From a virus: a DNA stretch of 24,713 bases. Below the pieces are notes generated by a model that was not told the origin of the DNA, searched no databases, and saw nothing but the letters and a program-made list of their open reading frames with translations. Shown here piece after piece: positions 14,457 through 22,249 of the stretch. The stretch lies in the IMG/VR virus record IMGVR_UViG_3300031749_000034, positions 1 to 24,713 of that record; one strand, written 5' to 3'. The first letter of the stretch is position 1; each line of letters starts with the position of its first letter. The position numbers and the translations under genes are program-made.

Positions 14457-17188
14457 CGATAGGAGGTCCCGTTCGTGGCCAGCAGGCCGCCGTCGCGCTG
14501 CAGCTGGATCATTCGGCGGTCGATCATGTGCTGAAACTGCCGATGCATCTCGCGGGCCGCCTCGGCCGGATCGAACCCGGGCGCGCCGTTATGGTGGATC
14601 GTGGTGTGCATGTGGAACACCGATCCTGCTCCTCCGCCGCCGCGCATCTGCACCGGGATCGAGCGGCCGTCTGGCAGCGGCACATAGGCCTCCGGCATCC
14701 GACCCTCGCCGAACAGCGCGACCTGCGGCGAGCTGGCCACACCGCCGCCGGCGTAGGCATTGAGCGGCATCGGCCCCATCGGCGTCATGATGCCGCCGTT
14801 GGCGAAGCCGATCAGGCTGCCAATGTCGAGCAGCCCCTTCTGCAGCAGGGATCCCGACCAGGAATTCGCGATGGTCGACCCGATCCCGGCCAGCCCCTTG
14901 AAGGTGTTGACGATGCCCAGCCCGCTCTTGAGGCCGCCGAACAGGTTCCCGACGATCGAGCCGCCGCCGGTCGGCATCGGCAGGCCGGCCGTTCCCATGC
15001 CGCCCATGCGCGACGGCAGAACGCCACCCGCGCCGCCGCCGGGCGTCGCGCCGGAGGTGAAGCCCGCCAGGCTCTGAAAAAAGCTGAGGGCCGAGGCCTG
15101 CGGCGTGTTGAAGCCGAGCATCCGACCCATTCCCGACGCCAGCGGCGCCATGATGGCATCCTTCACCACCATGCTGGTCAGATCGGTGAAGATCCCGCGC
15201 GCAAAGGATCGCAGCGTGGTGCGCTGGCCTGTCAGCGCCTTGGTCAGTTGCCCGGTCAGCCCCGTCCAGGTCTGGCTCCAGATCGCCTTCACCTGGCTCG
15301 CCGTCTGCTGCGAGGACGTGACGAAGCCGCTGAACGCCGCCGCCGTTCCGGCCTGCGCGGTCTGCGGCGCGGCAGCTGCGCCGGTCGCGTCCGCCACCGG
15401 CAGGCTAGTGAACTGCCCCGCCTGCTGATGCTCAAAGGCGGTGATCTGCGCCGCCTGCGAAGGGTATTTCGCAATCTCCTTGCGCGCCCAGGCCTCGAGG
15501 CTCAGCTGATCGGCGAGCAGCTTCCGGGCCAGTGCCGCGCTCTTCACATGCGAGGTGTTGGCCCTGATCGAGGCGATCTCGTTCTGCACCTCGGCGCCCT
15601 CGAGGCGAAGCTGGGTGTTGAACCGCGCATCCGCCTGCGCCGCATGCAGGGCGCCCGAGGCATGCTCACGCAGCGCGCGGGTGTGTTCGTGGACCGCCGA
15701 AGAGGTGCTGCGGTGGCCGGCGATCCCCGCCGAATGCGCGCCGGCATAGCGGCGGTCGATCTGCGCGACCGCTTCGGACCAGTGCGACTGGATATAGAGC
15801 GCCGTCGGGTCCTGCGGGTTCGCAGCCAGCGCCTGCTTCACCTGCAGCTGCAGCGCCGCCACATGCTGGCGGGCGAGCGCCGGGCCCTTCAGCATCGATT
15901 GCCGGAACCGGGTCAGCGACTGCTCGGCCGCGATCCCCTGCTCCTGCACCTGCGCCTTGTGCGCCGTGTCCGCCGCCGCCTTGCGGTGCTGCTGCATCTC
16001 CGCTTCCAGCTTCGCGCGCTCGGCCAGAAGCCCCTCCTGCCGCCGGAACGGGTTCAGGTGGTTCGCCATGCCGCCGCCCTTCAGCCGCAGGTCGATCTCG
16101 GCGATCTTGTCGGCAAAGGTCTGCGCGCGGCCGAAATTCTTCAGCGAGTCCCAGGCGGAGACGATGACATCGCGCACGCCAGACCAGGCCTCAATCAGGT
16201 ATCCGAGGTTCTTGGGAGCGTTCTCGCCGAGGCTGCGATACAGCGCGTTGGCCGTGACCTCCTCGGCCTTCTCCTTGTGCCCCTGCTGCTCGAGCTGGGC
16301 GATGTAGTCGTACTGGGCGAGGCTCAGGAAGTGATAGGAGCGGTTGGCGTTCGCCGCCCACTTGGCGACGCCATCGCTCATCTTCGCGAAGTCGGCGATC
16401 ACCTTCGCGGATTTCTCGCCGGTGACCTGCCCGAACAGGACCGCGGCACGGGTGACTGCGAACAGCGCCTCGCCGGAGACCGATCCGGTGCGGATCAGCG
16501 CGATCATCGCCGCCCGCGCCTCGCCGATCGAGCCCGGGACCTCGCGACCGATCACCTCGGCCATGGTGTTGAACTGCCCCGCGGTGATGCCGGCATAGCC
16601 GCCGCTCATCTGCAGCGCGTGGCCGAAGCGGACAGTCTCCAGTTCGCCCTCGACAAAGGCTGCGGTAAGCACAACTGCCGCAACGGCCCCCGACGCTATA
16701 CCGCCCGCCATTGCGGAAAACATGACAGTCGTCAGCTCCGCCCGCTCGGCCAGCACCATCAGCGACCCGCCGAACCGGCTGTAATTCCCCATGATGACGG
16801 ACTCATGGAACAGCACGATCAGCTCGCGCATCACCCCGCCATGCTGCAGAAAGCCCTTGATACCGCCTTCCGCTTCCTTTGCTGCATGGCCGATTCCGCG
16901 GAATGCGCTCGCGCCGGCGACCTCTGCCTCGCGCCACTTCGAGATCACCGGCCCCAGCGTGCTGCCGAGCCCGAGTTGCTCCGCCCGGAGCCCGGCGAGC
17001 TCGGCCTTCGTCTTGCCGAAGGATTCCGCCTGGCGGAGCGTGGTCTGGGCGAAGCGCTGCTGCTGGCGGTTCAGCTCGACGGTCGAGAGGTTGAGCTTGC
17101 CGAGCTCCGCCTGCAGCGCCTGCACCTCGCGCGTGCCGGTGACGCCGGCGACAATGGCAACTTCGGCGATTTCCGGTGTGCCGCTCAT
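14453..17188 (-). CDS. H: Tape measure protein (H)
   Basis: This 911-residue protein sets tail length and is probably ejected into the host. Its N-terminal 110 residues form a helical coil (EVQALQAELGKLN and onward). Hydrophobic segments lie at about 119-135 and 153-179 (TTVMFSAMAGGIASGAVAAVV). Long helical stretches (for example residues 390-470) follow, and the C-terminus is rich in Gly and Pro (TPGGGAGGVLPSR), ending in a His-rich segment (VFHMHTTIHHNG) common in lambdoid tape measure ends. At the known ratio of about 0.15 nm per residue, a tail near 135 nm is expected. That figure is a rough inference. Start overlaps the GT stop (ATGA). Confidence 0.92.
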   Translation of the reverse strand: MSGTPEIAEVAIVAGVTGTREVQALQAELGKLNLSTVELNRQQQRFAQTTLRQAESFGKTKAELAGLRAEQLGLGSTLGPVISKWREAEVAGASAFRGIGHAAKEAEGGIKGFLQHGGVMRELIVLFHESVIMGNYSRFGGSLMVLAERAELTTVMFSAMAGGIASGAVAAVVLTAAFVEGELETVRFGHALQMSGGYAGITAGQFNTMAEVIGREVPGSIGEARAAMIALIRTGSVSGEALFAVTRAAVLFGQVTGEKSAKVIADFAKMSDGVAKWAANANRSYHFLSLAQYDYIAQLEQQGHKEKAEEVTANALYRSLGENAPKNLGYLIEAWSGVRDVIVSAWDSLKNFGRAQTFADKIAEIDLRLKGGGMANHLNPFRRQEGLLAERAKLEAEMQQHRKAAADTAHKAQVQEQGIAAEQSLTRFRQSMLKGPALARQHVAALQLQVKQALAANPQDPTALYIQSHWSEAVAQIDRRYAGAHSAGIAGHRSTSSAVHEHTRALREHASGALHAAQADARFNTQLRLEGAEVQNEIASIRANTSHVKSAALARKLLADQLSLEAWARKEIAKYPSQAAQITAFEHQQAGQFTSLPVADATGAAAAPQTAQAGTAAAFSGFVTSSQQTASQVKAIWSQTWTGLTGQLTKALTGQRTTLRSFARGIFTDLTSMVVKDAIMAPLASGMGRMLGFNTPQASALSFFQSLAGFTSGATPGGGAGGVLPSRMGGMGTAGLPMPTGGGSIVGNLFGGLKSGLGIVNTFKGLAGIGSTIANSWSGSLLQKGLLDIGSLIGFANGGIMTPMGPMPLNAYAGGGVASSPQVALFGEGRMPEAYVPLPDGRSIPVQMRGGGGAGSVFHMHTTIHHNGAPGFDPAEAAREMHRQFQHMIDRRMIQLQRDGGLLATNGTSYR

Positions 17189-17876
17189 GCGTCACCCCGC
17201 GCGTTGATCACCTCGAGCGCCGCGCGCTCCATCATCTGCACGTCTTCCAGCGTGCGGACATGCCGGTCGGCAGGGACAGTGATCTCCATGATCCAGCGGA
17301 GTGAGGCATAATTCATGCCGAGCGCACCTCCCATCGGTGCCACCACCCACTGCGTCGCCATCCGCAGAAACACGTCCAGGCTGGCCGCATTCTCAGGCAG
17401 AACCGGGAACTCTCGGCTTTGCCGCGTCGCTTCAACATGAGCGCGGAACGCTGGGGGCGCACCCATCGCCTCCAGATCACGATCGAGATCGCTCTCGTCA
17501 GGAACACCGCCGCGGGCCCAATGACGCGCGGCATCGATCAGTTTTTTCTTTCGAGACCGCGCAGCGCATCGAAGTAGGAGCCAATCAGCGCCGGCACCAC
17601 ACCCGGAATGTCGAGCACCCGGCCGAGCGCGTCCGCACTGAACGGGACCGGGCCGGCATCGTCCTCGATACCCTCCCAGCCGACGACGATCTCGCGGCAG
17701 ACCGTCGCGCCGTCGCCCTCGTTCTGTGTCAGGCGCACGGCCATCTTCTCCAGCTGCGACTGCGGCAGCCGGCGGAACTCGGCATCGAAGGTCGCCTTCT
17801 GGTGCCGCCCGCCATCGGTCGGGATCCGCACCTCCACCGGCCATTTGAACGTGTCGCTCGTCGTGATCTTGAACAT
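17185..17876 (-). CDS. GT tail assembly chaperone, made by -1 ribosomal frameshift
   Basis: About 118 further residues in the -1 frame (from CTG at 17539-17541 to the stop at 17185-17187) extend G to roughly 230 residues. The T region reads LIDAARHWARGGVPDESDLD and onward, is rich in acidic and hydrophobic residues, and ends at the tape measure start (ATGA). In lambda, gpG and gpGT are made in an uneven ratio, and both are needed for tail assembly but leave the finished tail. A start codon for T alone with a ribosome site is not seen, and the 219-residue open frame here includes antisense-like, Arg/Gly-rich N-terminal sequence that is not used. Confidence 0.85.
17509..17547 (-). promoter_or_regulatory. 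Programmed -1 frameshift signal (slippery A AAA AAC plus hairpin)
   Basis: On the minus strand the zero-frame codons GAA-AGA-AAA-AAC-TGA contain the canonical X-XXY-YYZ heptamer A AAA AAC (17547 down to 17541), with the stop codon immediately after. Eight bases later comes a perfect 6-bp hairpin GCCGCG/CGCGGC with a 12-nt loop (17532-17527 pairing with 17514-17509). Both features are the classical elements of -1 frameshifting. The shifted frame enters the T coding region directly. Confidence 0.9.
17538..17876 (-). CDS. G: Tail assembly chaperone G
   Basis: This 112-residue protein is made by normal decoding to TGA 17538-17540 and is the lambda gpG counterpart. gpG binds the tape measure and, with the GT form, recruits tail tube subunits. 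Two adjacent ATGs (17879 and 17876) exist. GGAGG ends only one base before the first and four before the second, so I place the start at the second. The C-terminus reads ALRGLERKN, and its AGA-AAA-AAC codons form the slippery site described separately. Family similarity is weak in sequence, so the call rests on gene order, size and the frameshift. Confidence 0.85.
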   Translation of the reverse strand: MFKITTSDTFKWPVEVRIPTDGGRHQKATFDAEFRRLPQSQLEKMAVRLTQNEGDGATVCREIVVGWEGIEDDAGPVPFSADALGRVLDIPGVVPALIGSYFDALRGLERKN

Positions 17877-17895
17877 CATGCCTCCGTCGAATGGA

Positions 17896-18837
17896 TCAGG
17901 TCAGGGTCAGGGTGATCTCGTCGTTGCCGGACACGGGCGTCGGATCGAACGGGATCGAGAGCATCTGGACGCCCTGGCTGTCCGCATAGTTCGGGTTGAG
18001 CAGGAAGCAGTTCGGCATGCTGAGGCCGACGATGTTGCCCGCCGCCGTGCCATGGGTGAGCGCGATCTCGCCCTGCAGCGTCCGGTTCGCCGTGCCGAAG
18101 AAGTCGTGCACGTCCGGCGTCATCGACTGGATGTCGATCGAGCCGCTCGGCTCGCGATCGACCAGCATCACATACTGGCTGCCCGGCATGTTGCGGAACT
18201 CCACCTTGTTGCCGAGCTTGAGGTCGAGCTTCTCGAGGATCGCAGCCGCATAGCCGCCGACCGAATTGACCGTGGTCACCCCTTCGGCAGGAACCACCGG
18301 AACGGCCTGATCTTTAAATGCGGTATTCGCCGGCAGGGCCGCTGCAGACGGGTCCGCATAGAGCCCGGTCATGGTGAACTTCAGCGTCGGGATCTGCTTC
18401 GCCTGCAACATGAACTCGACATCGCCATAGGCGCCAGTCACCTTGTGCAGGGCGCCGTCGTTGTAGAAGTAGAGCGTCGCCGACTTGATGCCGGTCGAGA
18501 TCGGCGCATAGACCACGCTGGTCGCGGCGGTGATCGTGGCCGCGAACCCGCATGCCTGCAGCAGCGGATCCCAGGCGGGTGCGGTGCCCGCCGTGCCGGA
18601 ACCGGAAAGCTCGACCTCCGCCTCGATCTTCACATAGGTGTCGGTCAGGATCGTGCCGTTATTGCCGAAATACGGTTTGATCAGATCTCGCTTCAGCGAT
18701 GTCGCCGCCGCCGGTGTGACGGTGAGCGACTTCAGCAGGATCGCATTCGCCGAGGCGTCCGGCACCGCGTCCACGCCATAGGTCGCTTCCAATATGGCCA
18801 GCAGGAGCCGGCGACTGGTGCTTTGCAACATGCTCAT
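17896..18837 (-). CDS. V: Tail tube protein (V-like)
   Basis: This 313-residue protein sits at the lambda gpV place, before G. It has a strand-rich composition with the N-terminal LLLAILEATYGVDAVPDASANA string seen in many siphophage tube proteins, a central block around QIPTLKFTMTGLYADPSAAA, and a C-terminal region ending in NDEITLTLT. It is longer than lambda gpV (246 residues), and probably polymerises into the tail tube as hexameric rings. AGGAG lies nine bases before the first ATG, and a second ATG two codons later is possible. Confidence 0.85.
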   Translation of the reverse strand: MSMLQSTSRRLLLAILEATYGVDAVPDASANAILLKSLTVTPAAATSLKRDLIKPYFGNNGTILTDTYVKIEAEVELSGSGTAGTAPAWDPLLQACGFAATITAATSVVYAPISTGIKSATLYFYNDGALHKVTGAYGDVEFMLQAKQIPTLKFTMTGLYADPSAAALPANTAFKDQAVPVVPAEGVTTVNSVGGYAAAILEKLDLKLGNKVEFRNMPGSQYVMLVDREPSGSIDIQSMTPDVHDFFGTANRTLQGEIALTHGTAAGNIVGLSMPNCFLLNPNYADSQGVQMLSIPFDPTPVSGNDEITLTLT

Positions 18838-18850
18838 GCGCGAAGGCTCC

Positions 18851-19273
18851 TCATTGCAGGGTCAGGTCCCGCTCGTCGCTGCGGTAGCGGATCTCGTATT
18901 CGGCGATCACGCGGCCAATCGATTCATCGCCGTCATGGAAGTGGAACCGCCAGGAGCGCGGCACGGTCTGGATCGCCAGGCCGCCCAGGGTGATGTCGGC
19001 CATCAGCGCGCCGTTCATCGCCACCAGGATCGGATCGGCCAGCCGGTCCGGCACATCGCCGCGGGTGATCACCTCGATCTGCACCTGCAGCGTCCATTGC
19101 AGCTTCGGCATCACCGTCTGCACCGCGCCGTCCGAGGCCGGGCGCACGATCACCGCCGGCGTCTGCCCGCGCGAGACCGCCGCCGTGCGGCTGCGGTAAA
19201 CGCCGGCGCCGATCGTCGCGGCTTCCAGCTTCTGGACGATCTGCTCGAGGATCTGCTCACGGATGCTTGCCAT
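18851..19273 (-). CDS. U: Tail terminator protein U
   Basis: This 140-residue protein fits lambda gpU in size and place. The N-terminal helix SIREQILEQIVQKLEAA, then GVYRSRTAAVSRGQTPAVIVRP and the strand PKLQWTLQVQIEVITRGD match the gpU pattern. gpU caps the tail tube when the length set by the tape measure is reached. The ATG at 19271-19273 overlaps the upstream stop by one base (TGATG), which decides the start over the GTG three bases earlier. Confidence 0.82.
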   Translation of the reverse strand: MASIREQILEQIVQKLEAATIGAGVYRSRTAAVSRGQTPAVIVRPASDGAVQTVMPKLQWTLQVQIEVITRGDVPDRLADPILVAMNGALMADITLGGLAIQTVPRSWRFHFHDGDESIGRVIAEYEIRYRSDERDLTLQ

Positions 19274-19587
19274 CACACCTTGCTCAGCGTGACCAGGGCG
19301 AAGGCGCCGTCACCTTCGGGCGCGAGCTCGCGCACCGTGTAGGCGCCGTTATTCGCCGGAAGGCCGACCAGGCTGGTGAGGGTCAGCGACGCGCCGGTGT
19401 CGAGCCCGGGCAGCGACGCCGCCTCGATCGTCAGCTTGTAGTCGGTCGACAGCGCGAGGCCGCCCTCCAGCACCTGAGTCGGCGTGTCGAGGATCCCGGT
19501 GACCGATAGCGCGCCATAGCTCACCATCACGTCGCCGAGCTGCTCGAGATAGACGGAGGGCGGGACATCAAGCGCCACGACGCGCAC
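19273..19587 (-). CDS. Head-tail connector-like protein (FII position)
   Basis: This 104-residue protein lies at the place of lambda gpFII. Its strand-rich content (for example VYLEQLGDVMVSYGALSVTGILD and AYTVRELAPEGDGAFALVTLSK) suits a small beta-barrel connector. Sequence alone does not prove the FII family. The start is probably GTG 19585-19587, with AGAAGG just upstream. A second GTG at 19576-19578 is possible. It overlaps the previous gene by 20 nt. Typical gpFII has about 117 residues. Confidence 0.6.
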   Translation of the reverse strand: MRVVALDVPPSVYLEQLGDVMVSYGALSVTGILDTPTQVLEGGLALSTDYKLTIEAASLPGLDTGASLTLTSLVGLPANNGAYTVRELAPEGDGAFALVTLSKV

Positions 19588-19792
19588 CCTTCTTCGGCTT
19601 TTCGTCAGCGCCGTCCGGGTCGGCCTGATCGGGCGCGGCTTCCACCTGGTGGCGGCGAAGATCGGCCTCCGCAGCCGTCAGGTCGACGATCTCGTCCGCG
19701 CGATAGACCCGCTTGCCAAGATGCAGAGTGAAGCCGCCACGCACCTTGTATGGCGCGCGTTCGACCTCCTCGGAGGGCGCGTCCTTGCTCAT
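19568..19792 (-). CDS. Small phage protein related to its upstream neighbour
   Basis: This 74-residue protein has a compact N-terminal part, YKVRGGFTLHLGKRVYRADE and following, then a charged, Pro-rich, Lys-rich tail. The pattern (V-R-G-G-F-T-x2-L, then H-x-V-E) also occurs in the protein encoded immediately upstream (RVRDGFTVVLDG to HKLEVI), so the two probably arose by tandem duplication. Small proteins of this type lie between capsid and tail genes in lambdoid phages. Exact role unknown. ATG overlaps the upstream stop (ATGA). Confidence 0.65.
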   Translation of the reverse strand: MSKDAPSEEVERAPYKVRGGFTLHLGKRVYRADEIVDLTAAEADLRRHQVEAAPDQADPDGADEKPKKGARRGA

Positions 19793-20157
19793 GCAGCGCC
19801 CGGCTCGGTCGCTGCGGGTGCGGTTACGGGTGCGGGCGCGCCGGCCGACGTGGTGGCGCCCTCGTCGGCCGGCGCAGCGGGACTCGGCTGGTCGGAGGCG
19901 CCGCCATCCGAACCCGCTTTCTCTCCGGCCGCCGCCGGATCGGTCTGTTCGCTTTCAGCCTTGGCGGAAGCGGGATCGGCCGCCGCCGGCGCGTTGGCGA
20001 TCGGCAGCGCCGCCGCCGCCTCGGCCGGGATGACCTCGAGCTTGTGGGCATGCAGCCCGAACACGCCCTCGGCCATGCGCAGCACCGCGCCGGCCTCGTG
20101 CACAATGCCGTCCAGGACAACGGTGAAGCCGTCCCGCACCCGCGCGAATATCGTCAT
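19789..20157 (-). CDS. Small head protein with disordered Ala/Pro-rich tail
   Basis: This 122-residue protein is the first gene after the capsid. The start has a strong AGGAGG five bases before ATG. Residues 5-43 form the same module as in the next gene. From about residue 46 the sequence is nearly all Ala, Pro, Ser, Gly, Glu and Asp, so disorder is likely. The place corresponds to lambda FI or a decoration gene, but the sequence does not show which. The tail could bind the capsid surface or packaging proteins. Confidence 0.65.
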   Translation of the reverse strand: MTIFARVRDGFTVVLDGIVHEAGAVLRMAEGVFGLHAHKLEVIPAEAAAALPIANAPAAADPASAKAESEQTDPAAAGEKAGSDGGASDQPSPAAPADEGATTSAGAPAPVTAPAATEPGAA

Positions 20158-20175
20158 GATTGCCTCCTGAGTTGC

Positions 20176-20201
20176 GACGGCCCGGCCATCACCGGGCCGT
20201 C
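20176..20201 (-). terminator. Hairpin after the capsid gene; partial terminator or mRNA stabiliser
   Basis: GACGGCCCGG and CCGGGCCGTC form a perfect 10-bp stem with a 6-nt loop (20186-20191), in the 64-nt gap after the capsid stop. No T-run follows on the minus strand, so a full intrinsic terminator is unlikely. Such hairpins after capsid genes may protect the highly needed capsid mRNA or reduce readthrough to the next genes. Confidence 0.6.
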
Positions 20202-20221
20202 AGTGATTCAGCCCGTGCCGA

Positions 20222-22171
20222 TCAGGTCGCGTCCGTGATGACCGCGAAGGACACGGCGTGGCGCACCGCGATGTCGATCGACTGCATCGCCCGGATCTGG
20301 ATGCCGCCGCTGTTGTAGGTGCTGCCGTACGGGTTCGGCACGATCTCGAGGACGCCCCACTCGCCGACGAGCAGCTCGGACCAGTTGCCGAACAGGATCG
20401 CCGAGAGATTGGTGCCGGTGCCCTTGGTCAGCGTGCTCGGGACCTGGTTTGACCGCGCGACCGGATAGCCGTTGATCTCGCCAGGCGCGCCGGCGCGCGG
20501 CATGCCGTTCGCCGTGTACTGGGTCCAGAGATACCGCCCGGTGGTGTCCTTCAGCAGCTTGAGCTCGCCGACCACGTGCGCGTTCGTGAGGTAGGCCAGA
20601 TTGTCTTCGGGCGCGTTCGCCTGGGCGAGCTGCGTCTCGAGCTGGATCAGCGCATCGAAGGTCGGCGCGCCACCGTTCGTGCCCAGCGCCACGGAGCCTA
20701 CGCCGGCCTGATTCAGGATGCCGGTCGGCTGCCCATTCGCACCGGTGCCGGAGATCGCCGCGAGATCCACGCCGAGGGCCATCACCGCGGTCAGATCTTC
20801 GCGGACCAGCATCTCGATATCCGGGGTGGACTGCATCATCATCTGCCGGGTGATCTGCGACAGCGTGCCGATCGTCCGCGGCGTCAGGCTGATCTTGTCG
20901 AAAACGCCTTCGGACTCGGTTACGTCCGCACCTTCCCCGACCCAGTAGGCAGTCGAGGCGCTGTCCTGCCGCGGGATGTCGACATTGCCGACCAGCCCGG
21001 TCAGGTGCCGCGCGCCGAGCTGCATCACCCGCGCCTTGTTGCGGAGCACCTCGATGAAGCTGCCGGCCAGAAGGTTCGTGGCAACCAGGTTGGAGCCGCC
21101 TGTCGTGCCAGAGGTCGCCGCATAGGTGGTGGCGGACGCAGCGCGGGCCGCAGCCGCGATAGACGGATCGACCGGCAGGTTCGTCGGGATGAAGAACCCC
21201 TCGGTGTCGCGGTTGGTGCGCTCGGCGATCTGCCGCGAGCACTCCGCCTCGAACCCGGCCTTGCTCCAGTCCTTCGACAGCGACGCGCGGATTGCGCGGA
21301 TGATCGAATACTGGCGCAGCTCGTTGCGCGACGCATCGATGTGGCCGGCATCCGGCCCGGACGCGGCAACCGGCGTCGAGCGGCCCTCGATGTTGTCCAG
21401 GAACTGGCGCTGCGCGGCTTCCATGCCGACGCCGTCGTCCACCAGCTTGCGGGCGAGGTCCGGCAGCCCGAACCGCGCGCCCCAACCATTGATCGCGGCG
21501 ATGCGCTCGCGCTCGGCCCGGGTGGCATCGGTCGCGGCCGCGCTGCGGGCGGCTTCGATCGCGGCCGGGTCGGTCGTCGGCGCGGCAGGGGTCGCAGGAT
21601 TGTCGTTCGGCATGGTGGTGCTCCTGGTGGCCGGCTGCGCCGGAATTGCGGGCGGGTCGATCGGGGTGATGGAAACGTCATGCTCGGCGTCGAGCTCGGC
21701 ACGGCCGATGCCGACCGTGTGGTCGGCAGCCACGGGGGCGAGGCTGATCTCCTGGGGAAGCCAGCGCGTGACGCGATACTGGCGCTCGCCGTCCTTCTTC
21801 TCCTCGGCCATGTCGAGGATCCGGTAGCCGACCGAGACACCCTTCACGATGCCGTCGCGGACCAGCTCCATCGCCTCGTCGCCCGCCGGGGTGCGGGCGA
21901 ACCGGACGCGGGCATGGCCGCGCCTGTCGGGTCCGATCGAGGCGCTCTCGACCACGCCGCGAACATCGCCGTTGCCGTGGTTCCAGAGCAGCGGCGCGCC
22001 GCTCTGCATCCGGCTGAGGTCGACAGCGCCGGGCTCGTGCGAGAGGATCTCGCGGCCGAACCACTGATCGACCGGCTCCTCGCTGGAAAACGAGAGATCG
22101 ACCGTGCGCGTGTCGGGATCGACCGACGCGCGGGTGATGGGCAGGAATCGGAACTGGCTTTTCAGCTTCAT
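20222..22171 (-). CDS. HK97-type prohead protease fused to major capsid protein
   Basis: This 649-residue protein joins two functions. Residues 1-165 are an HK97-family prohead serine protease: H65 (LLWNHGNGDV) and S113 (VKGVSVGY) are the expected catalytic pair, with E141 or D150 in LPQEISLAPVAADH as a possible third member. A linker rich in Pro, Ala and Thr follows (165-210), then a scaffold-like helical part (AERERIAAINGWGARFGLPD) and, from about residue 290, an HK97-fold capsid protein. The latter shows the E-loop-like and A-domain strings (for example ISLTPRTIGTLSQITRQMMM and GNWSELLVGEWGVLEIVPNPY). The start has a weak GGAGA ten bases before ATG. Fused forms are known in other phages. 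An internal start (described next) may also yield the capsid alone. Confidence 0.93.
   Translation of the reverse strand: MKLKSQFRFLPITRASVDPDTRTVDLSFSSEEPVDQWFGREILSHEPGAVDLSRMQSGAPLLWNHGNGDVRGVVESASIGPDRRGHARVRFARTPAGDEAMELVRDGIVKGVSVGYRILDMAEEKKDGERQYRVTRWLPQEISLAPVAADHTVGIGRAELDAEHDVSITPIDPPAIPAQPATRSTTMPNDNPATPAAPTTDPAAIEAARSAAATDATRAERERIAAINGWGARFGLPDLARKLVDDGVGMEAAQRQFLDNIEGRSTPVAASGPDAGHIDASRNELRQYSIIRAIRASLSKDWSKAGFEAECSRQIAERTNRDTEGFFIPTNLPVDPSIAAAARAASATTYAATSGTTGGSNLVATNLLAGSFIEVLRNKARVMQLGARHLTGLVGNVDIPRQDSASTAYWVGEGADVTESEGVFDKISLTPRTIGTLSQITRQMMMQSTPDIEMLVREDLTAVMALGVDLAAISGTGANGQPTGILNQAGVGSVALGTNGGAPTFDALIQLETQLAQANAPEDNLAYLTNAHVVGELKLLKDTTGRYLWTQYTANGMPRAGAPGEINGYPVARSNQVPSTLTKGTGTNLSAILFGNWSELLVGEWGVLEIVPNPYGSTYNSGGIQIRAMQSIDIAVRHAVSFAVITDAT
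21611..21625 (-). promoter_or_regulatory. Internal Shine-Dalgarno and ATG for a separate capsid product
   Basis: Within the protease/capsid frame, ATG 21611-21613 (codon 187) is preceded by AGGAG at 21621-21625, seven bases away. That is a better site than the one before the full gene. It falls in the linker just before the scaffold-like region, so initiation here would give a 463-residue capsid protein without the protease. Confidence 0.65.
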
Positions 22172-22228
22172 CGGCTCGGCATCTCCATCCGGGAGACTAC
22201 CGGGCGCGTCGCGTCGCCGTATCGCGGG

Positions 22229-22249
22229 TTATTGCGGGTTTTTTGTAGT
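22229..22249 (-). repeat. TTKNPQ-stop element, copy A (end of portal)
   Basis: The codons for TTKNPQ and TAA end the portal gene. The next gene starts 57 nt later. The similarity to the other copies continues past the stop (CGATAC is shared with copy C at 24619-24624). Differences between copies A and B within the 21 bases are all synonymous. Confidence 0.7.

Noticed and set aside
14528-17311. 927-residue plus-strand open frame
   Set aside because: Antisense shadow of the tape measure gene.
17542-17844. The upstream part of the 219-residue T frame as a separate gene start
   Set aside because: It runs out of frame through G and has no ribosome site. Only the part after the slippery site has sensible composition.
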